Assembly: GCA_002355935.1 (NCBI GenBank) | Contig: AP017895.1 | Location: forward strand, 124,001 to 188,000 | DNA from: Rothia aeria | GTDB lineage: Bacteria; Actinomycetota; Actinomycetes; Actinomycetales; Micrococcaceae | Direction of reading: 5' to 3' | DNA: 64,000 nucleotides | Shown here: piece after piece, positions 17,979-27,595 of the stretch | How the letters are laid out: every line of letters begins with the position of its first letter | Position numbering within the stretch: position 1 is the stretch's first letter | The notes under the pieces: model-generated | Told to the model about the DNA's origin: nothing | Databases searched by the model: none | Seen by the model: only the letters and a program-made list of their open reading frames with translations | Position numbers and translations under genes: made by a program

Positions 17979-20114
17979 TTAAGCCGCGACCTTCTCGGCC
18001 TTTGACGTAGCGCCGATCGATTTCAGCACCAAGTACACCAGTGCCGAAAGCAGGGTTCCGGCAGCTACCGCCGCCAGGAACATCAGCACGTTATTGCTCA
18101 GCAGAACAATCCAGATACCGCCGTGCGGTGCCGGGGAGGCCACGTGCGCACTCATGGAGATAGCACCCGCGAGCGCACCGCCCACAACGGAGGAAGAGAT
18201 CACACGCAGCGGATCCGCCGAAGCGAACGGGATAGCTCCCTCGGAGATGAAGGACGCACCCAGCAGCCACGCGGCTTTGCCGTTCTCCCGTTCGGGCTCG
18301 GTGAAGAGCTTGGGGCGCAGGGTGGTGGCCAGCGCCATGGCCAGCGGCGGAACCATGCCGGAGATGATGACGGCCGCCATGATTTCCTGGTTCACGGCGC
18401 CGCCGCGCTCCAGACCACCCACAGCGAATAGGTAGGCCGCCTTATTAATGGGGCCGCCCAAGTCGGAGGCCATCATAACGCCCAGGATCAAACCAAGAAC
18501 AAGGGAGGAAGTGCCCGACATTGACATCAGCCAGCCTTGCAGTACAGACATGATCCAGGCTAGGGGCGCACCCAGCAGCAGGTACATGACGGCACCCGCT
18601 ATGAGGGAGGTGATAAGCGGGGTGATTACCACGGGCATCATGGAGCCGAGCCAGCGCGGCAGTTTCAGTGTTCCCAGCCCGTAGGCGACCACACCGGCAA
18701 GAATACCGGCGACAATACCGCCGAGGAAGCCAGCTTGCATTTTGAATGCCACGGTACCGGCGATGAAGCCCGGGGCGATACCGGGCCGCTGCGCCAGACC
18801 GTACGCAATGTAGGCGGCGAGCGCGGGCACCACCAGGTCAGTACCGTAACTGCCTATGGTGTGCAGTACCACGCCCAGGTACAGGGTCCAGTGGGTGCCG
18901 TTGAGATTAAAGAGGGAGGCGTTCTCAAGAATACTCTTCCGGGCGGCCTCATTCAGGTCCCCCAGGTTTGGTGTGGTGACTGCCTCAAGCATGAAACCCA
19001 GCGCCATAATAATACCGCCCGCAGCAACGAACGGGATCATGTACGACACACCGGTCATCACGGCCTTGTAGATGCGCGTACCCCACGAGCCTTCAACGGC
19101 GGAGGAGCTGTCCTCAGCGGTGGAGGTGGCGGCGGCCACCCGCTTACCGTTGGGGTTCTCGGCCTCGGCCAGGGCCTCGTTCAGCATAGCTTCGGGCTCG
19201 TCAATACCGCGTTTAACCGGGGACTCCACGTAGGGCTTACCGGCGAAGCGGTTGCGGTCGCGCACGTTCACGGAGACCGCAAACACCACGGCGTCGGCTT
19301 CATCAATATCGGCCTGGGTGAGGGTCTCATTACCGGAGGAGCCCTGGGTTTCGACTTTGAAGTCGTAGCCGAGGTCTTCTGCCGCGTATTTGAGGGCGTC
19401 GGCGGCCATGTAGGTGTGGGCGATGCCGGTGGGGCAGGCGGTGACGGCCACAATTTTCTTTTTCGCGGCTGCCGGTGCGGTGTCCTCACCGGCGGGTTCA
19501 GTCTGTGCCGCTGCCTCTGTTTCGGCGGGCTCCGCCTTCTTGTCGCTGCCTTCAGCGGAGGTACCGCCCTGAGAGCTGGCGGCCCCCGCTGCCGGTGCGG
19601 CCGCGGAGTCTTTCGTAGCAGAGTCTTTCGTGGCGGTGCTCTTTGCGTCTTTTTTCGCATTCCCGCCGCCGAGCGCCCCGGAGACCAGTTCCACGATCTC
19701 TTCGGGGGTTTTTGCCTCGCGCAGGGATGCGGTGAATGACTTCTTCATGAGCGAGCGTGCCAGGGTGGAGAGCAGCTTCAGGTGCGCCTGGTCTGCCCCG
19801 TCGGGTGCGGCGATGAAGAAGATCAAATCGGCGGGGCCGTCTTTCGCCCCGAAGTCCACGGCCGGGTTGGGGCGGGCCATGGCTAGGGTAGGCACGGTGA
19901 CTGCCGCCGAGCGGCAGTGCGGGATGGCGATACCGCCGGGGATGCCGGTGTCGGTCTTGGATTCGCGTGCCTTCGCGTCAGCGTACAGCTGGTCGAAATC
20001 ATTGGCGCGCTCGGCCTTCACAATGGTGTGGGCTAACCGTTCAATGACGTCAAAACGTGAGTCACCGAGGTTCTCATCCAGCAGGACGAGCTCCGGTGCG
20101 ATGAGTTCAGACAT
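17979..20114 (-). CDS. fruA: PTS fructose transporter, EIIABC
   Basis: A 711-residue single-chain permease. EIIA (residues 1-150) has its phosphorylated His in GGIAIPHCRS. An Ala/Glu/Lys-rich linker (150-215) leads to EIIB (215-310), with the phosphocysteine in AVTACPTGIAHTYMA. EIIC (about 335-700) starts with YKAVMTGVSYMIPFVAAGGIIMAL (given here only as YKAVMTGVSYMIPFV) and spans about nine helices. It imports fructose as fructose 1-phosphate, the substrate of the kinase encoded just upstream. The EIIA-EIIB-EIIC order matches the fructose type. There is a 155-base gap to fruK. Confidence 0.95.
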   Translation of the reverse strand: MSELIAPELVLLDENLGDSRFDVIERLAHTIVKAERANDFDQLYADAKARESKTDTGIPGGIAIPHCRSAAVTVPTLAMARPNPAVDFGAKDGPADLIFFIAAPDGADQAHLKLLSTLARSLMKKSFTASLREAKTPEEIVELVSGALGGGNAKKDAKSTATKDSATKDSAAAPAAGAASSQGGTSAEGSDKKAEPAETEAAAQTEPAGEDTAPAAAKKKIVAVTACPTGIAHTYMAADALKYAAEDLGYDFKVETQGSSGNETLTQADIDEADAVVFAVSVNVRDRNRFAGKPYVESPVKRGIDEPEAMLNEALAEAENPNGKRVAAATSTAEDSSSAVEGSWGTRIYKAVMTGVSYMIPFVAAGGIIMALGFMLEAVTTPNLGDLNEAARKSILENASLFNLNGTHWTLYLGVVLHTIGSYGTDLVVPALAAYIAYGLAQRPGIAPGFIAGTVAFKMQAGFLGGIVAGILAGVVAYGLGTLKLPRWLGSMMPVVITPLITSLIAGAVMYLLLGAPLAWIMSVLQGWLMSMSGTSSLVLGLILGVMMASDLGGPINKAAYLFAVGGLERGGAVNQEIMAAVIISGMVPPLAMALATTLRPKLFTEPERENGKAAWLLGASFISEGAIPFASADPLRVISSSVVGGALAGAISMSAHVASPAPHGGIWIVLLSNNVLMFLAAVAAGTLLSALVYLVLKSIGATSKAEKVAA

Positions 20115-20269
20115 GTCTACTACCCTCCTTGGGGTATGTGTGTTGTGTGCCGGGTTGGGGTTGCGTGGGGTCCGCTCCGGCTGGGTGTTGTGTGATATAT
20201 AGGGTGAAAACTCTTCGTATTCTGTTATTGGAATATTCTGACGTGTGGGTTTACCTGCGTTGAGCGCTG

Positions 20270-21238
20270 TTAGACCGCCAGGGCCTGCACGGTAACCTTC
20301 TGCGGGGTGGTCGCCTCAAGGGCGGGTACGCGCGTGCCCGGAAGGGAAGCAGCCGCAGAACCGTGCGCGACCGCCTGCACCAGCGCATCCTGCGGTGAGG
20401 CCCCGAGCTCGTGAGCGATCAAAAAACCCGCCAGGGAGCAGTCACCGGCACCGACCGTGCTGCGCACCGTCACGGGTTCGTGCTTAGCCCACCAGGCACC
20501 TTCAGCGCTAATAAGCACCGCGCCTTCCCCACCCAGGGTGGCCAGCACATACCGGATGCCCTGATCCACCAGGTGCCGGGCGGTGCGGGCGGTCAGTTCG
20601 GGGCTGGCCTCAAGCTCACGCCAGTTATCGGATCCCGTCAGCTGCGCCAGCTCCTCAGAATTCGGCTTAATCAGGGTGGGTTTATGCTCCCCGCGCGCGG
20701 TGGCGATAAGCGGGGCCTCAGAAGTATCAACCGCGATATTGCCGGTAAACCCGGCCGAACGCAGCTTACCCACCAGCTCGGCATAATAGGAGGCGTCCAG
20801 CCCAGGCGGCAGTGAGCCGGCCAGCACCACCCAGTGCGTCTGCTGCCCGTCGTTCACCGCGCACGCGCGTTCCACCACCAGCTGGTCCAGCGCCTGGCGC
20901 AGTTCGGGGGTGAAATGGGTTCCGGGGGCGTTCAGTTTGGTGGTGGTACCGTCCGGGTCTACCACAGTAATATTTGACCGGATCGGCTCACCTGTGGACA
21001 GGTTCGCGTACTCCACGCCCACCTCGCGCAGTCCGGTCAGCACCGGGTCGGTGGCCTCACCGGGGATAACGGCAAGGGTCGGAACGTGGGATATGTGCAG
21101 GGCGCGGGAAATATTTACGCCCTTGCCGCCGGGGTCCTGTACGGCGCCGGTTGCGCGCTGCACAGCCCCGTGCGCCAAGGGCGCGCCAAGCTCAATAGTG
21201 CGGTCCAAACTGGGGTTAGCGGTCAGGGTAATAATCAT
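20270..21238 (-). CDS. fruK: 1-phosphofructokinase
   Basis: A 322-residue PfkB-family kinase that converts fructose 1-phosphate to fructose 1,6-bisphosphate. Signatures: MIITLTANPSLDRT at the start, DPGGKGVNISRAL for the sugar site, and STVGAGDCSLAGFL with the catalytic Asp and anion hole. The start was set at the ATG at 21236-21238 because it begins the conserved ITLTxNPxxD strand; the open frame extends 20 codons further into fruR. It lies 7 bases after fruR and before fruA, a typical fructose operon. Confidence 0.94.
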   Translation of the reverse strand: MIITLTANPSLDRTIELGAPLAHGAVQRATGAVQDPGGKGVNISRALHISHVPTLAVIPGEATDPVLTGLREVGVEYANLSTGEPIRSNITVVDPDGTTTKLNAPGTHFTPELRQALDQLVVERACAVNDGQQTHWVVLAGSLPPGLDASYYAELVGKLRSAGFTGNIAVDTSEAPLIATARGEHKPTLIKPNSEELAQLTGSDNWRELEASPELTARTARHLVDQGIRYVLATLGGEGAVLISAEGAWWAKHEPVTVRSTVGAGDCSLAGFLIAHELGASPQDALVQAVAHGSAAASLPGTRVPALEATTPQKVTVQALAV

Positions 21239-21245
21239 GCGATAA

Positions 21246-22024
21246 TCACCTCCACACCGGCCCCTCCAGCGCCTGAGCCAGCTCTCCCTCGGGTGCACGG
21301 TCAGTAATCAGCGTGTCAATATCCTCAAAATCGGCGAACCGCACCAGCGACTCGTTGCCGAACTTCGCCGAATCGCACAGCAGCACTACGCGGCGGGCCG
21401 ACTTGCAGATAGCGGTCTTCACAATCGCCTCGTTCATGCCGGGGGTTGAGACACCGAACTCGGCGCCAATGCCGTTAGCCCCAATAAAAGCAATGTCGGG
21501 GCGCACGGTGGAGAAATAGTTTGCGGCGCGCGCCCCAATGGCGGCCCACGTCATTTTGCGCAGCTGACCGCCCACCAGCTCCATGGTGATGCCCTCAGCC
21601 TCAGCGAGTTTCACCGCAATGTGCAGGGCGTGGGTAATAATAATGCGGTCACTACCGGTTTTGAGGCTAAAGTTCTCAGCCCCTATCTGATCTGCCAAAA
21701 TCTCAATGGTTGAGCCCGCGTCCAACACAATAGAGCCCACCTCGGAGTCGCGGAGCATGTTGTACGCTTTAGTGGCGATACGCCGCTTCTCGGGGTGTTC
21801 ATGCCCTGCCGCGAGGCGATAGAGGATTCAAGGGAGGTGGACTGCTCCACCGTTACGGCACCACCGTGTACACGGCGGAGTTTGCCTGCTTCTTCGAGGG
21901 CGGCCAGATCGCGGCGCACGGTCTCCATCGTCACGTCGTAGCGGCGTGCGAGTTCCGCGCCGTTGACGCGGCGAGCCGACGCTACAAGCTTCGCGATTTC
22001 AGCGCGGCGTTCTTCAGCGAACAT
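21246..22024 (-). CDS. fruR: DeoR-family fructose operon repressor (one-base frameshift near 21800)
   Basis: A DeoR-type regulator of about 259 residues. The first frame gives the N-terminal helix-turn-helix: MFAEERRAEIAKLV, VNGAELARRYDVTMETVRRDL and KLRRVHGGAV. The second gives the sugar-phosphate-binding domain: VLDAGSTIEILADQI, ELVGGQLRK, FIGANGIG and CDSAKFG. Restoring one base after RQGMN links them as PEKRRIATKAYNML. Such repressors respond to fructose 1-phosphate or a related sugar phosphate. Position directly ahead of fruK and fruA supports control of this operon. Confidence 0.88.
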
Positions 22025-22328
22025 AGATGTTCTTCACTTTCGGTCGGGGCGGTAAAGGTAGGCGGCAGAGGCGGCCCATTCCGGCAAGAACAGTCACGCG
22101 CTCCTGGATGGTTTCAAGCTGTAACCCATTGCAACAGCCCTGTACTTGATTTTATGTGGGTTTCTGTGGGCACGTCAATAGAACCCACCCTAAGGCTCAC
22201 ATATATGACGAAATTTCGCTAGAAAAACCACATTAGGGGTGGCTCCCACCGGCACACCGCCCGGTGCACCCGGTCAGGAAACCACACCCAAGAACCAGCC
22301 AGCAGCCGCCCCGATACGCCGCTACGGC
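22025..22328. other. Intergenic region upstream of fruR
   Basis: About 300 bases with no supported gene. It holds an AT-richer stretch near 22145-22235 that should include the fruR-fruK-fruA promoter (repeated GGGTT(T)C and AACCC pieces around 22155-22190) and, toward 22260, an imperfect CCGG-TGCACC hairpin near the end of the VanZ-like gene. Confidence 0.4.
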
Positions 22329-22904
22329 CTACCCGAAACCGCGGCCCCCTTCAGGTTCAGTGGTACCCCGCCGCAGCCGACCCCACACGGCGGCACCGGC
22401 ACGCACCGCAAGCACCCCCAGCAGGGTGCCGGTGCCGTTCATCAGCACATCCGACACATCCGCCGTACGGTTCGGCATCATATGCTGAATGCTCTCAATG
22501 CCCAACGACGCCACGTACCCGCCCACCATAATGTACGGGTACGCCCCGCGCGGCAGCAGCAGCCCCAGCAGCACCCCGGACGGGAAAAACATCACCACAT
22601 TCGCAGCCCGCTCAACACTCTCATAGGTGATGAGCCCCGGCAGCCACCCCTGGGCGTGGCCGCGCTCCAAAAACTCGCGCAGGCTGCCGCCGGCCTCACC
22701 CGAATCAACGTGCACGGGCGCAAACACAATAGAACCCACCACACACAGGTAGGCCACAAACAGAACAATAAGAGCCCACCGCCACAGGCGTGCATAACGC
22801 GCAGAACGCGGCGGATAGGAAACAGCAGACGAATACGTGTGACTATCGGTGAGATGTTCAGCGCCCCGGAAGGTGACGGCGCCAAAAGCATCCCTGTTAG
22901 TCAC
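22329..22904 (-). CDS. VanZ-like membrane protein
   Basis: A 191-residue membrane protein with four or five helices. The VanZ-like signature is present: ANVVMFFPSGVLLGLLL, GYVASLGIESIQHMM and RTADVSDVLMNGTGTLLG. VanZ gives low-level teicoplanin resistance in enterococci, but most chromosomal relatives have no known role in the envelope. The start was set at GTG 22902-22904, which follows GGAGG and overlaps the end of the histidine phosphatase gene (its TAA lies inside the second and third codons), implying translational coupling. The long open frame upstream is not part of it. Confidence 0.8.
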   Translation of the reverse strand: MTNRDAFGAVTFRGAEHLTDSHTYSSAVSYPPRSARYARLWRWALIVLFVAYLCVVGSIVFAPVHVDSGEAGGSLREFLERGHAQGWLPGLITYESVERAANVVMFFPSGVLLGLLLPRGAYPYIMVGGYVASLGIESIQHMMPNRTADVSDVLMNGTGTLLGVLAVRAGAAVWGRLRRGTTEPEGGRGFG

Positions 22905-24267
22905 CGAAATACCTCCGCGAATCCCAGGCGAACAGCCCCGCAATATCAACCTCAAGCGGTTGCGCGTTTGGTACCTCCTGCGTATGCTCATACCCCTGCG
23001 CCGCCGAAATAGCACGGCGAATCAGGCTGCCATGCGAAACCACCATCAGCCGCTCCCCGGGTACTGGCGCACCACCTCACGCAGGGCACGCACCGCCCGC
23101 ACATACAGGTCACGTTCCGTCTCCACTCCGGGGTAAAAACGGTCGGGGGCATCAGATTCATAGTCGGGAATGTTCTTACCCTCCGCAGCACCATACGCCC
23201 GCTCCACCAGCTCGGGGTACGTTTGGCTCACCGTGAGCCCAAAAAACTCCCCCACACGCTGCGCGGTTTCGTGGGCACGCGATAACGGGGAAGAAAGCAC
23301 CCGGTCATAGCTCAGCCCCATCTGCTGCAGCTTCGCCCCGGTCTCATGCGCCTGCTGACGCCCAGTCTCATTCAACGGAATATCGCTCACGCCCTGCATC
23401 AGCCGGTTCTTATTCCAGTCGGTCTGCCCGTGCCGAATCAGCGTGAGCGTGCCGCCAGCAAGACCCTCAGGCAGCGGCTCGGGGCCCACATCGCCCTCGC
23501 TGTGCGTGACCACGTGCCGGTCAATCGCCGCATCCAGCAGCGCCGTGGGAAGCTGCGTAATTGAGGCGTTCGGCGGGATCGGGTAAATACCGTCCACCGT
23601 CAGCGCCTCAGGGTGCTCATGTTCAAGAAGCACAGTCATGGTCACCGCAATCAGCATACCGTGCGTGGCCACCACAATATTCTTCCCCGGATGCGCCGCA
23701 CGCACACGGTTAAACGCCGTCAAGGCACGCGCCACAAACTCCTCACGCGGCTCAACCGTCGGGTTCGCACCGCTGCGGGCATCCGCCACCAGCTCGGGGT
23801 GGCCACCAGGCCCTCCAGCTCGCCGAAGCCGCGCTCCTGCAGGCCCTCATAGGCACCCAAATACGGCACCCCCAAGCCCTCAGCAATGATCTTCCCACTC
23901 TCAACCGCGCGCACCAGCGGGGAAGACACCACCCCATCCACCGGCACACCGTCGGAGGCAAGGGCGGCGAACTCAGTCAGGGCGCCGCGCACCTGCTCGC
24001 GCCCAGCATCGTTCAGCGGAATATCGGTATTGCCCTGGAAGCGGTGCTCAATATTCCAGTCAGTCAGCCCATGCCGCAGCATGAGGATACGCCCGGCAGG
24101 GTGCGTCTTAGCACTGTGCTCTGCGGCGTTCTCCTGTCTGCTATTGCCCCGGTCGGGGCAGCCTGCAAGTTCTGCGGAGGCTGCGCGGTTTCGGGGTGAG
24201 AGGCGCCGCTGCCGATCTGCGCGCCGTCAGAATTAGGATGTTGTAATGAGCCATGAGTGATAGTCAT
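22897..24267 (-). CDS. Tandem double-domain histidine phosphatase (three frameshifts)
   Basis: About 457 residues, rebuilt across single missing bases near 24080, 23800 and 23058. Domain 1 has LMLRHGLTDWN and VVATHGMLIAV; domain 2 has LTLIRHGQTDWN and VVSHGSLIRRA. Each carries the phosphorylated His, the RHG arginine and the second catalytic His, so both look active. The phosphoglycerate-mutase-like fold usually occurs once per chain. Between them lies an 18-residue linker (VGPEPLPEGLAGG). The N-terminal 55 residues are polar and disordered-looking. The substrate is unknown. The stop overlaps the VanZ-like gene start. Confidence 0.78.
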
Positions 24268-24579
24268 GCCCTCAATTATGCATGAATTTCCTTCTAAAGC
24301 TTTGGCTTAAGTGAGAATTTGTGGGATTCTCACAGGCTGGCTTCCCCGCGTACCTGTCCTACCCTGCGCGGCCCCAGCAGGCAAACACCACCGGCCAGAA
24401 GCCTTAAACCCACATCGTCAACACCTCAGTACTTCCCCACGTCATACCGTAGGGTGAGGACCCCGCCCCGGCGTCTCCACCCTAAGGATGAGATGCCGCC
24501 GAAAACCCCCGTACAGAAGGCGAAAATATCATCCCCCAGGGGCATAAAAACACCCCCTGCGCCCTGAAATACTGGGACT
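24268..24579. other. Intergenic region before ABC operon 1
   Basis: About 310 bases between the divergent phosphatase and ABC genes. GTGAGAATTTGTGGGATTCTCAC near 24312 is a short inverted repeat (GTGAGAAT/ATTCTCAC) that could be an operator. I see no gene. Confidence 0.4.
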
Positions 24580-25680
24580 ATGAACAACGAATACACCCCC
24601 AGCAACGGCCTAACCGCATCACCCTTTGCCCCCGCCGCCCGCGGCACAGCCCCCTCCACTACATACGCGTATGACGGGGCCCACCACAGCACGGCGCACA
24701 CCGCACAGCCGAATGCGCCCCAGCATGCCCCAGCGGCCCGCCCGGGGCCACAATATGCCCCAGCACCACAAGCACCCCACGCGGGACCCCCAGCCCCCAC
24801 CCAACCACCACACGCTTCCCCGGCTGCCCCCACCTCGGCGGCCGGGGCCGTACCGGCGCGCCCCGCCCCGGACGCGCCGGTACCCACCGCTGCGGGGCCA
24901 GCTGCCTCCACCTCGGCACCTGGCACCGCAGCACCCGTTATCTCCGCACGCTCAGTCACCAAAACCTACGGCCCCAACACCGTACTGCGCGGGGTATCCC
25001 TCGACATCTACCCCGGCGAATCCGTGGCCATTATGGGCCCCTCCGGCTCCGGGAAAACCACCCTGCTGCACGCACTGGCAGGCATTATCACCATGGACTC
25101 AGGGTCCGTGCACATCACCACCCCACACCCCGGGACAGGCCCGAACACGGTGGATCTGAGCTCCCTCACCGAAAAACAGCGCACCGCACTGCGGGCTGGC
25201 AGCTTCGGGTTCATCTTCCAACAAGGGCTGCTCGTACCCGAACTCACCACCGAAGAAAACGTGGCGCTCGCCGCCATGCTCGCCGGAGGCGGCCGCGCAC
25301 AGGCGCGAGTAGCCGCCGTTGACCTGCTCACCAAGCTCGGGCTCGGCGACAAACTCCAATGCCGCATCGGTGAGCTGTCCGGCGGCCAAGCCCAGCGCGT
25401 AGCCATCGCCCGCTCCCAGGTGACCGGCGCCCCCATCACCTTCGCCGACGAACCCACCGGCGCACTCGACACCACCACCGCCCACGAAGTCATGGCGCTG
25501 CTGCTGGCCCTCATCCCGCAGCAGGGCAAAACCCTAGTGATTGTCACCCACGACCCGCAGGTGGCCCAGCGGTGCTCACGAATCATCCACCTGCGCGACG
25601 GGCAGATTGTGGAAGAGGCACGCCCCGCAGACCAACCCGCCGCACACGCCACCGCACCCGGCAGCACTGAAACCGCCTAG
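24580..25680 (+). CDS. ABC transporter ATP-binding protein, copy 1
   Basis: A 366-residue ATPase of the LolD/MacB type. The first 110 residues are Pro/Ala-rich and probably disordered. Then come Walker A GPSGSGKTTLLH, the Q-loop FIFQQGLL, signature LSGGQAQRVAIAR, Walker B ITFADEPTGALD and the switch VIVTHD. It pairs with the FtsX-like permease starting 14 bases downstream. Such pairs move peptides, lipids or lipoproteins, or sense antimicrobial peptides; the substrate here is unknown. It is a close paralog of 29029-30126 on the other strand, with long identical stretches. Confidence 0.9.
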   Translation: MNNEYTPSNGLTASPFAPAARGTAPSTTYAYDGAHHSTAHTAQPNAPQHAPAARPGPQYAPAPQAPHAGPPAPTQPPHASPAAPTSAAGAVPARPAPDAPVPTAAGPAASTSAPGTAAPVISARSVTKTYGPNTVLRGVSLDIYPGESVAIMGPSGSGKTTLLHALAGIITMDSGSVHITTPHPGTGPNTVDLSSLTEKQRTALRAGSFGFIFQQGLLVPELTTEENVALAAMLAGGGRAQARVAAVDLLTKLGLGDKLQCRIGELSGGQAQRVAIARSQVTGAPITFADEPTGALDTTTAHEVMALLLALIPQQGKTLVIVTHDPQVAQRCSRIIHLRDGQIVEEARPADQPAAHATAPGSTETA

Positions 25681-25693
25681 AAAGGCCCTAGCG

Positions 25694-27123
25694 ATGCAGA
25701 CCTTCAAACTTCTCGCACGCCGCACCCTACCCACCTCACAGGCAACCCTGCCGGTGCTCGCCTTTGCCGCATCCGCAGCGCTCTTTCTGCTGATCGCCGG
25801 AGGTATTCACGCCTTCTACCTGTGGCTGGGTGGGGACGCCAGCACGGCCACCTCGGTCGAGGCGGGTTCCGGCACCAAAAACACGGCGCACACGCTGCAG
25901 CCGCTGTACCTGATGCTTGCCTGGGTCAGCGGGTTCCTGCTGCTCACCCCGCTGTTCACGCTCGGGGCCTCCGCGGCACGGCTGAGCGCACGCCGCCGCG
26001 ACGACCGCCTGGCAACCCTGCGGCTACTGGGGGCATCCACCCGGCAGCTTACCCTCTACACCATGCTCGATTCCGTGATCTACGCTGCGGTTGGGTTCGT
26101 TCTCGGGTTTATCGTGTACCTGATTCTGGTGCTGCCCTTCGGGATGCTGCGCTTCCAGAACATCCCCTGGGCCCCGAAAATATGCTGCTGCCGTTGCCTA
26201 TCGTGCTGGCCTGCGGGCTTGTGTGCCTGATCATTGCCGCAACCAGTTCACTCTTTGGGCTCTCGAAGGTGACCATTAGCCCGCTGGGGGTACGCACCCG
26301 TTCGGATAAGCCGTCTTTGGGCAAACGCACCCTCATTCTGGGCGGTGTGCTCCTCGTGGTGGGGTTCATCGGGGCGATTGCGTCCCAGGTCATCATGAAC
26401 CTCGCCGCCGATTCTATGGGGGCGAACGGGTTTGTGCTGGTACTGGTAATTGCCATCATGTTTGGGCTGCCGATCCTGCTTACAATGCTCGCCGTAGACC
26501 TGATCGGCGGGTTCGTGGTGGGTCTGTACGCCCGCATTCGGGTTCGCACCGCCCGCACCCCCGCAACCCTGCTGGCCTACCGCTCCATTTTGGAGTCGCC
26601 GCGCACCGCTTGGCGGCAGGTCTCCGGGGTGGCCATGACCACGTTCATTGCCGCGTTCATGGGGCCAATTCTGGGCATGGTCAATTCCGCATCGGGTGTG
26701 GATGAAGGCTCGGCGGAATCCTATCTTATTGGGGATATGCTTCAGGGCCTGGTGCTGGTGCTGTTCCTGTCCTACCTGCTGGTGGCGCTCTCGGCGCTGC
26801 TCAACCAGTCCGCCGCTATCTATGAGCGCGGATCGCTGTACTCCTCCCTGCGAATGATGGGCACCGAAGCTGCGGTTTTGAAACGTTCAAGGCGCATTGT
26901 GGTTTTCGGGCCGCTGCTGCTGGTGAGCTGCATGTCTGCGGCGGTGGCGTTGCCCCTATTCGTGCTGATGCTTGGTTCGGCGCTCACCGGGACGGGGCTG
27001 CTGTACACCGCAGCACTGGTATTTGGTTCGATTGCGGTGGGGCTGGGGCTGGTATTCGCAGCGTTGGCGGCAACCGGACCCGTCATGGAACAGATCAGCC
27101 GCAAACCGGTCTCGGCGGTGTAG
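25694..27123 (+). CDS. FtsX-like ABC permease, copy 1 (one-base frameshift near 26170)
   Basis: About 477 residues after one base is restored in the CCC/GGG stretch near 26170 (FQNIPW|GPENMLLP). Roughly ten helices. Conserved FtsX-type features include SARRRDDRLATLRLLGAS, ending the first pair of helices, and ERGSLYSSLRMMGTEAAVLK near the last domain. It begins MQTFKLLARRTLPTSQA and ends ISRKPVSAV, the same ends as its paralog at 27596-29029. The paralog is unbroken here, which supports a sequencing error or very recent damage. Confidence 0.85.
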
Positions 27124-27138
27124 CGGCTCCCCTGACAA

Positions 27139-27174
27139 CGAGAAGCGGGTTTTCAATCAAAAACCCGCTTCTCG
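27139..27174. terminator. Palindrome family C, copy 1
   Basis: CGAGAAGCGGGTTTT pairs with AAAACCCGCTTCTCG, 15 bases past the end of permease copy 1. A near-identical hairpin (27541-27578) ends the opposing operon, so the terminators were duplicated along with the genes or come from one repeat family. Confidence 0.85.
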
Positions 27175-27192
27175 TGAAGTTAACAAATACCT

Positions 27193-27425
27193 CTACGCTG
27201 TAGGTAGTTGTAAGTAGTTTCTGCTCCGTACGGCCCGGATGCAGCACATCCTCCCCGTGGATCTCACAAGTTCCCACCCCTCCAGGCGGATGGCGTCCTC
27301 ACGGGTTTTCTCATCCGGAACATCCTGCCCGCTCTGAATATTTGAGCGCCCCATCGACCTCCACAACGAGGCGCTCTTTTATGAGAGCCGCATCCGCCCG
27401 ATAAACCCCTTGACCGCGCTCAACA
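27193..27425 (-). pseudogene. DUF559-type (Vsr-like fold) remnant
   Basis: Minus-strand frames give ADAALIKERLVVEVDGALKY, a frame change, then DEKTREDAIRLEGWELVRS and a short tail to a stop at 27193-27195. This is the C-terminal core of DUF559 proteins (E-V-D-G, later R-E-x-x-L-x-x-x-G-W), whose fold is shared with very-short-patch-repair and restriction endonucleases. The N-terminus is gone. It lies in the 470-base gap between the two converging ABC operons and may mark where the inversion formed. Confidence 0.5.
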
Positions 27426-27540
27426 CTTCATGGACTCTGCCACAACGCAGACGCTCCCCCAGCCTCTTCAGAGGAAACCGCATTACATGAACCGTTATAG
27501 TGCGTTTACGGATACCCCTGCGTTGTTCCGCATTATTCCG

Positions 27541-27578
27541 CGAGAAGCGGGTTCTGGGCTAAAAACCCGCTTCTTGCG
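27541..27578. terminator. Palindrome family C, copy 2
   Basis: CGAGAAGCGGGTT pairs with AACCCGCTTCTTGCGG around GGGCTAAA. It lies 18 bases past the stop of permease copy 2 and mirrors 27139-27174. Confidence 0.85.
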
Positions 27579-27595
27579 GTTAAGGAAAGAGGACG

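Noticed and set aside
18735..19739. 334-residue plus-strand frame opposite fruA
   Set aside because: Antisense to the EIIABC gene, full of Gly/Val/His; no motif.
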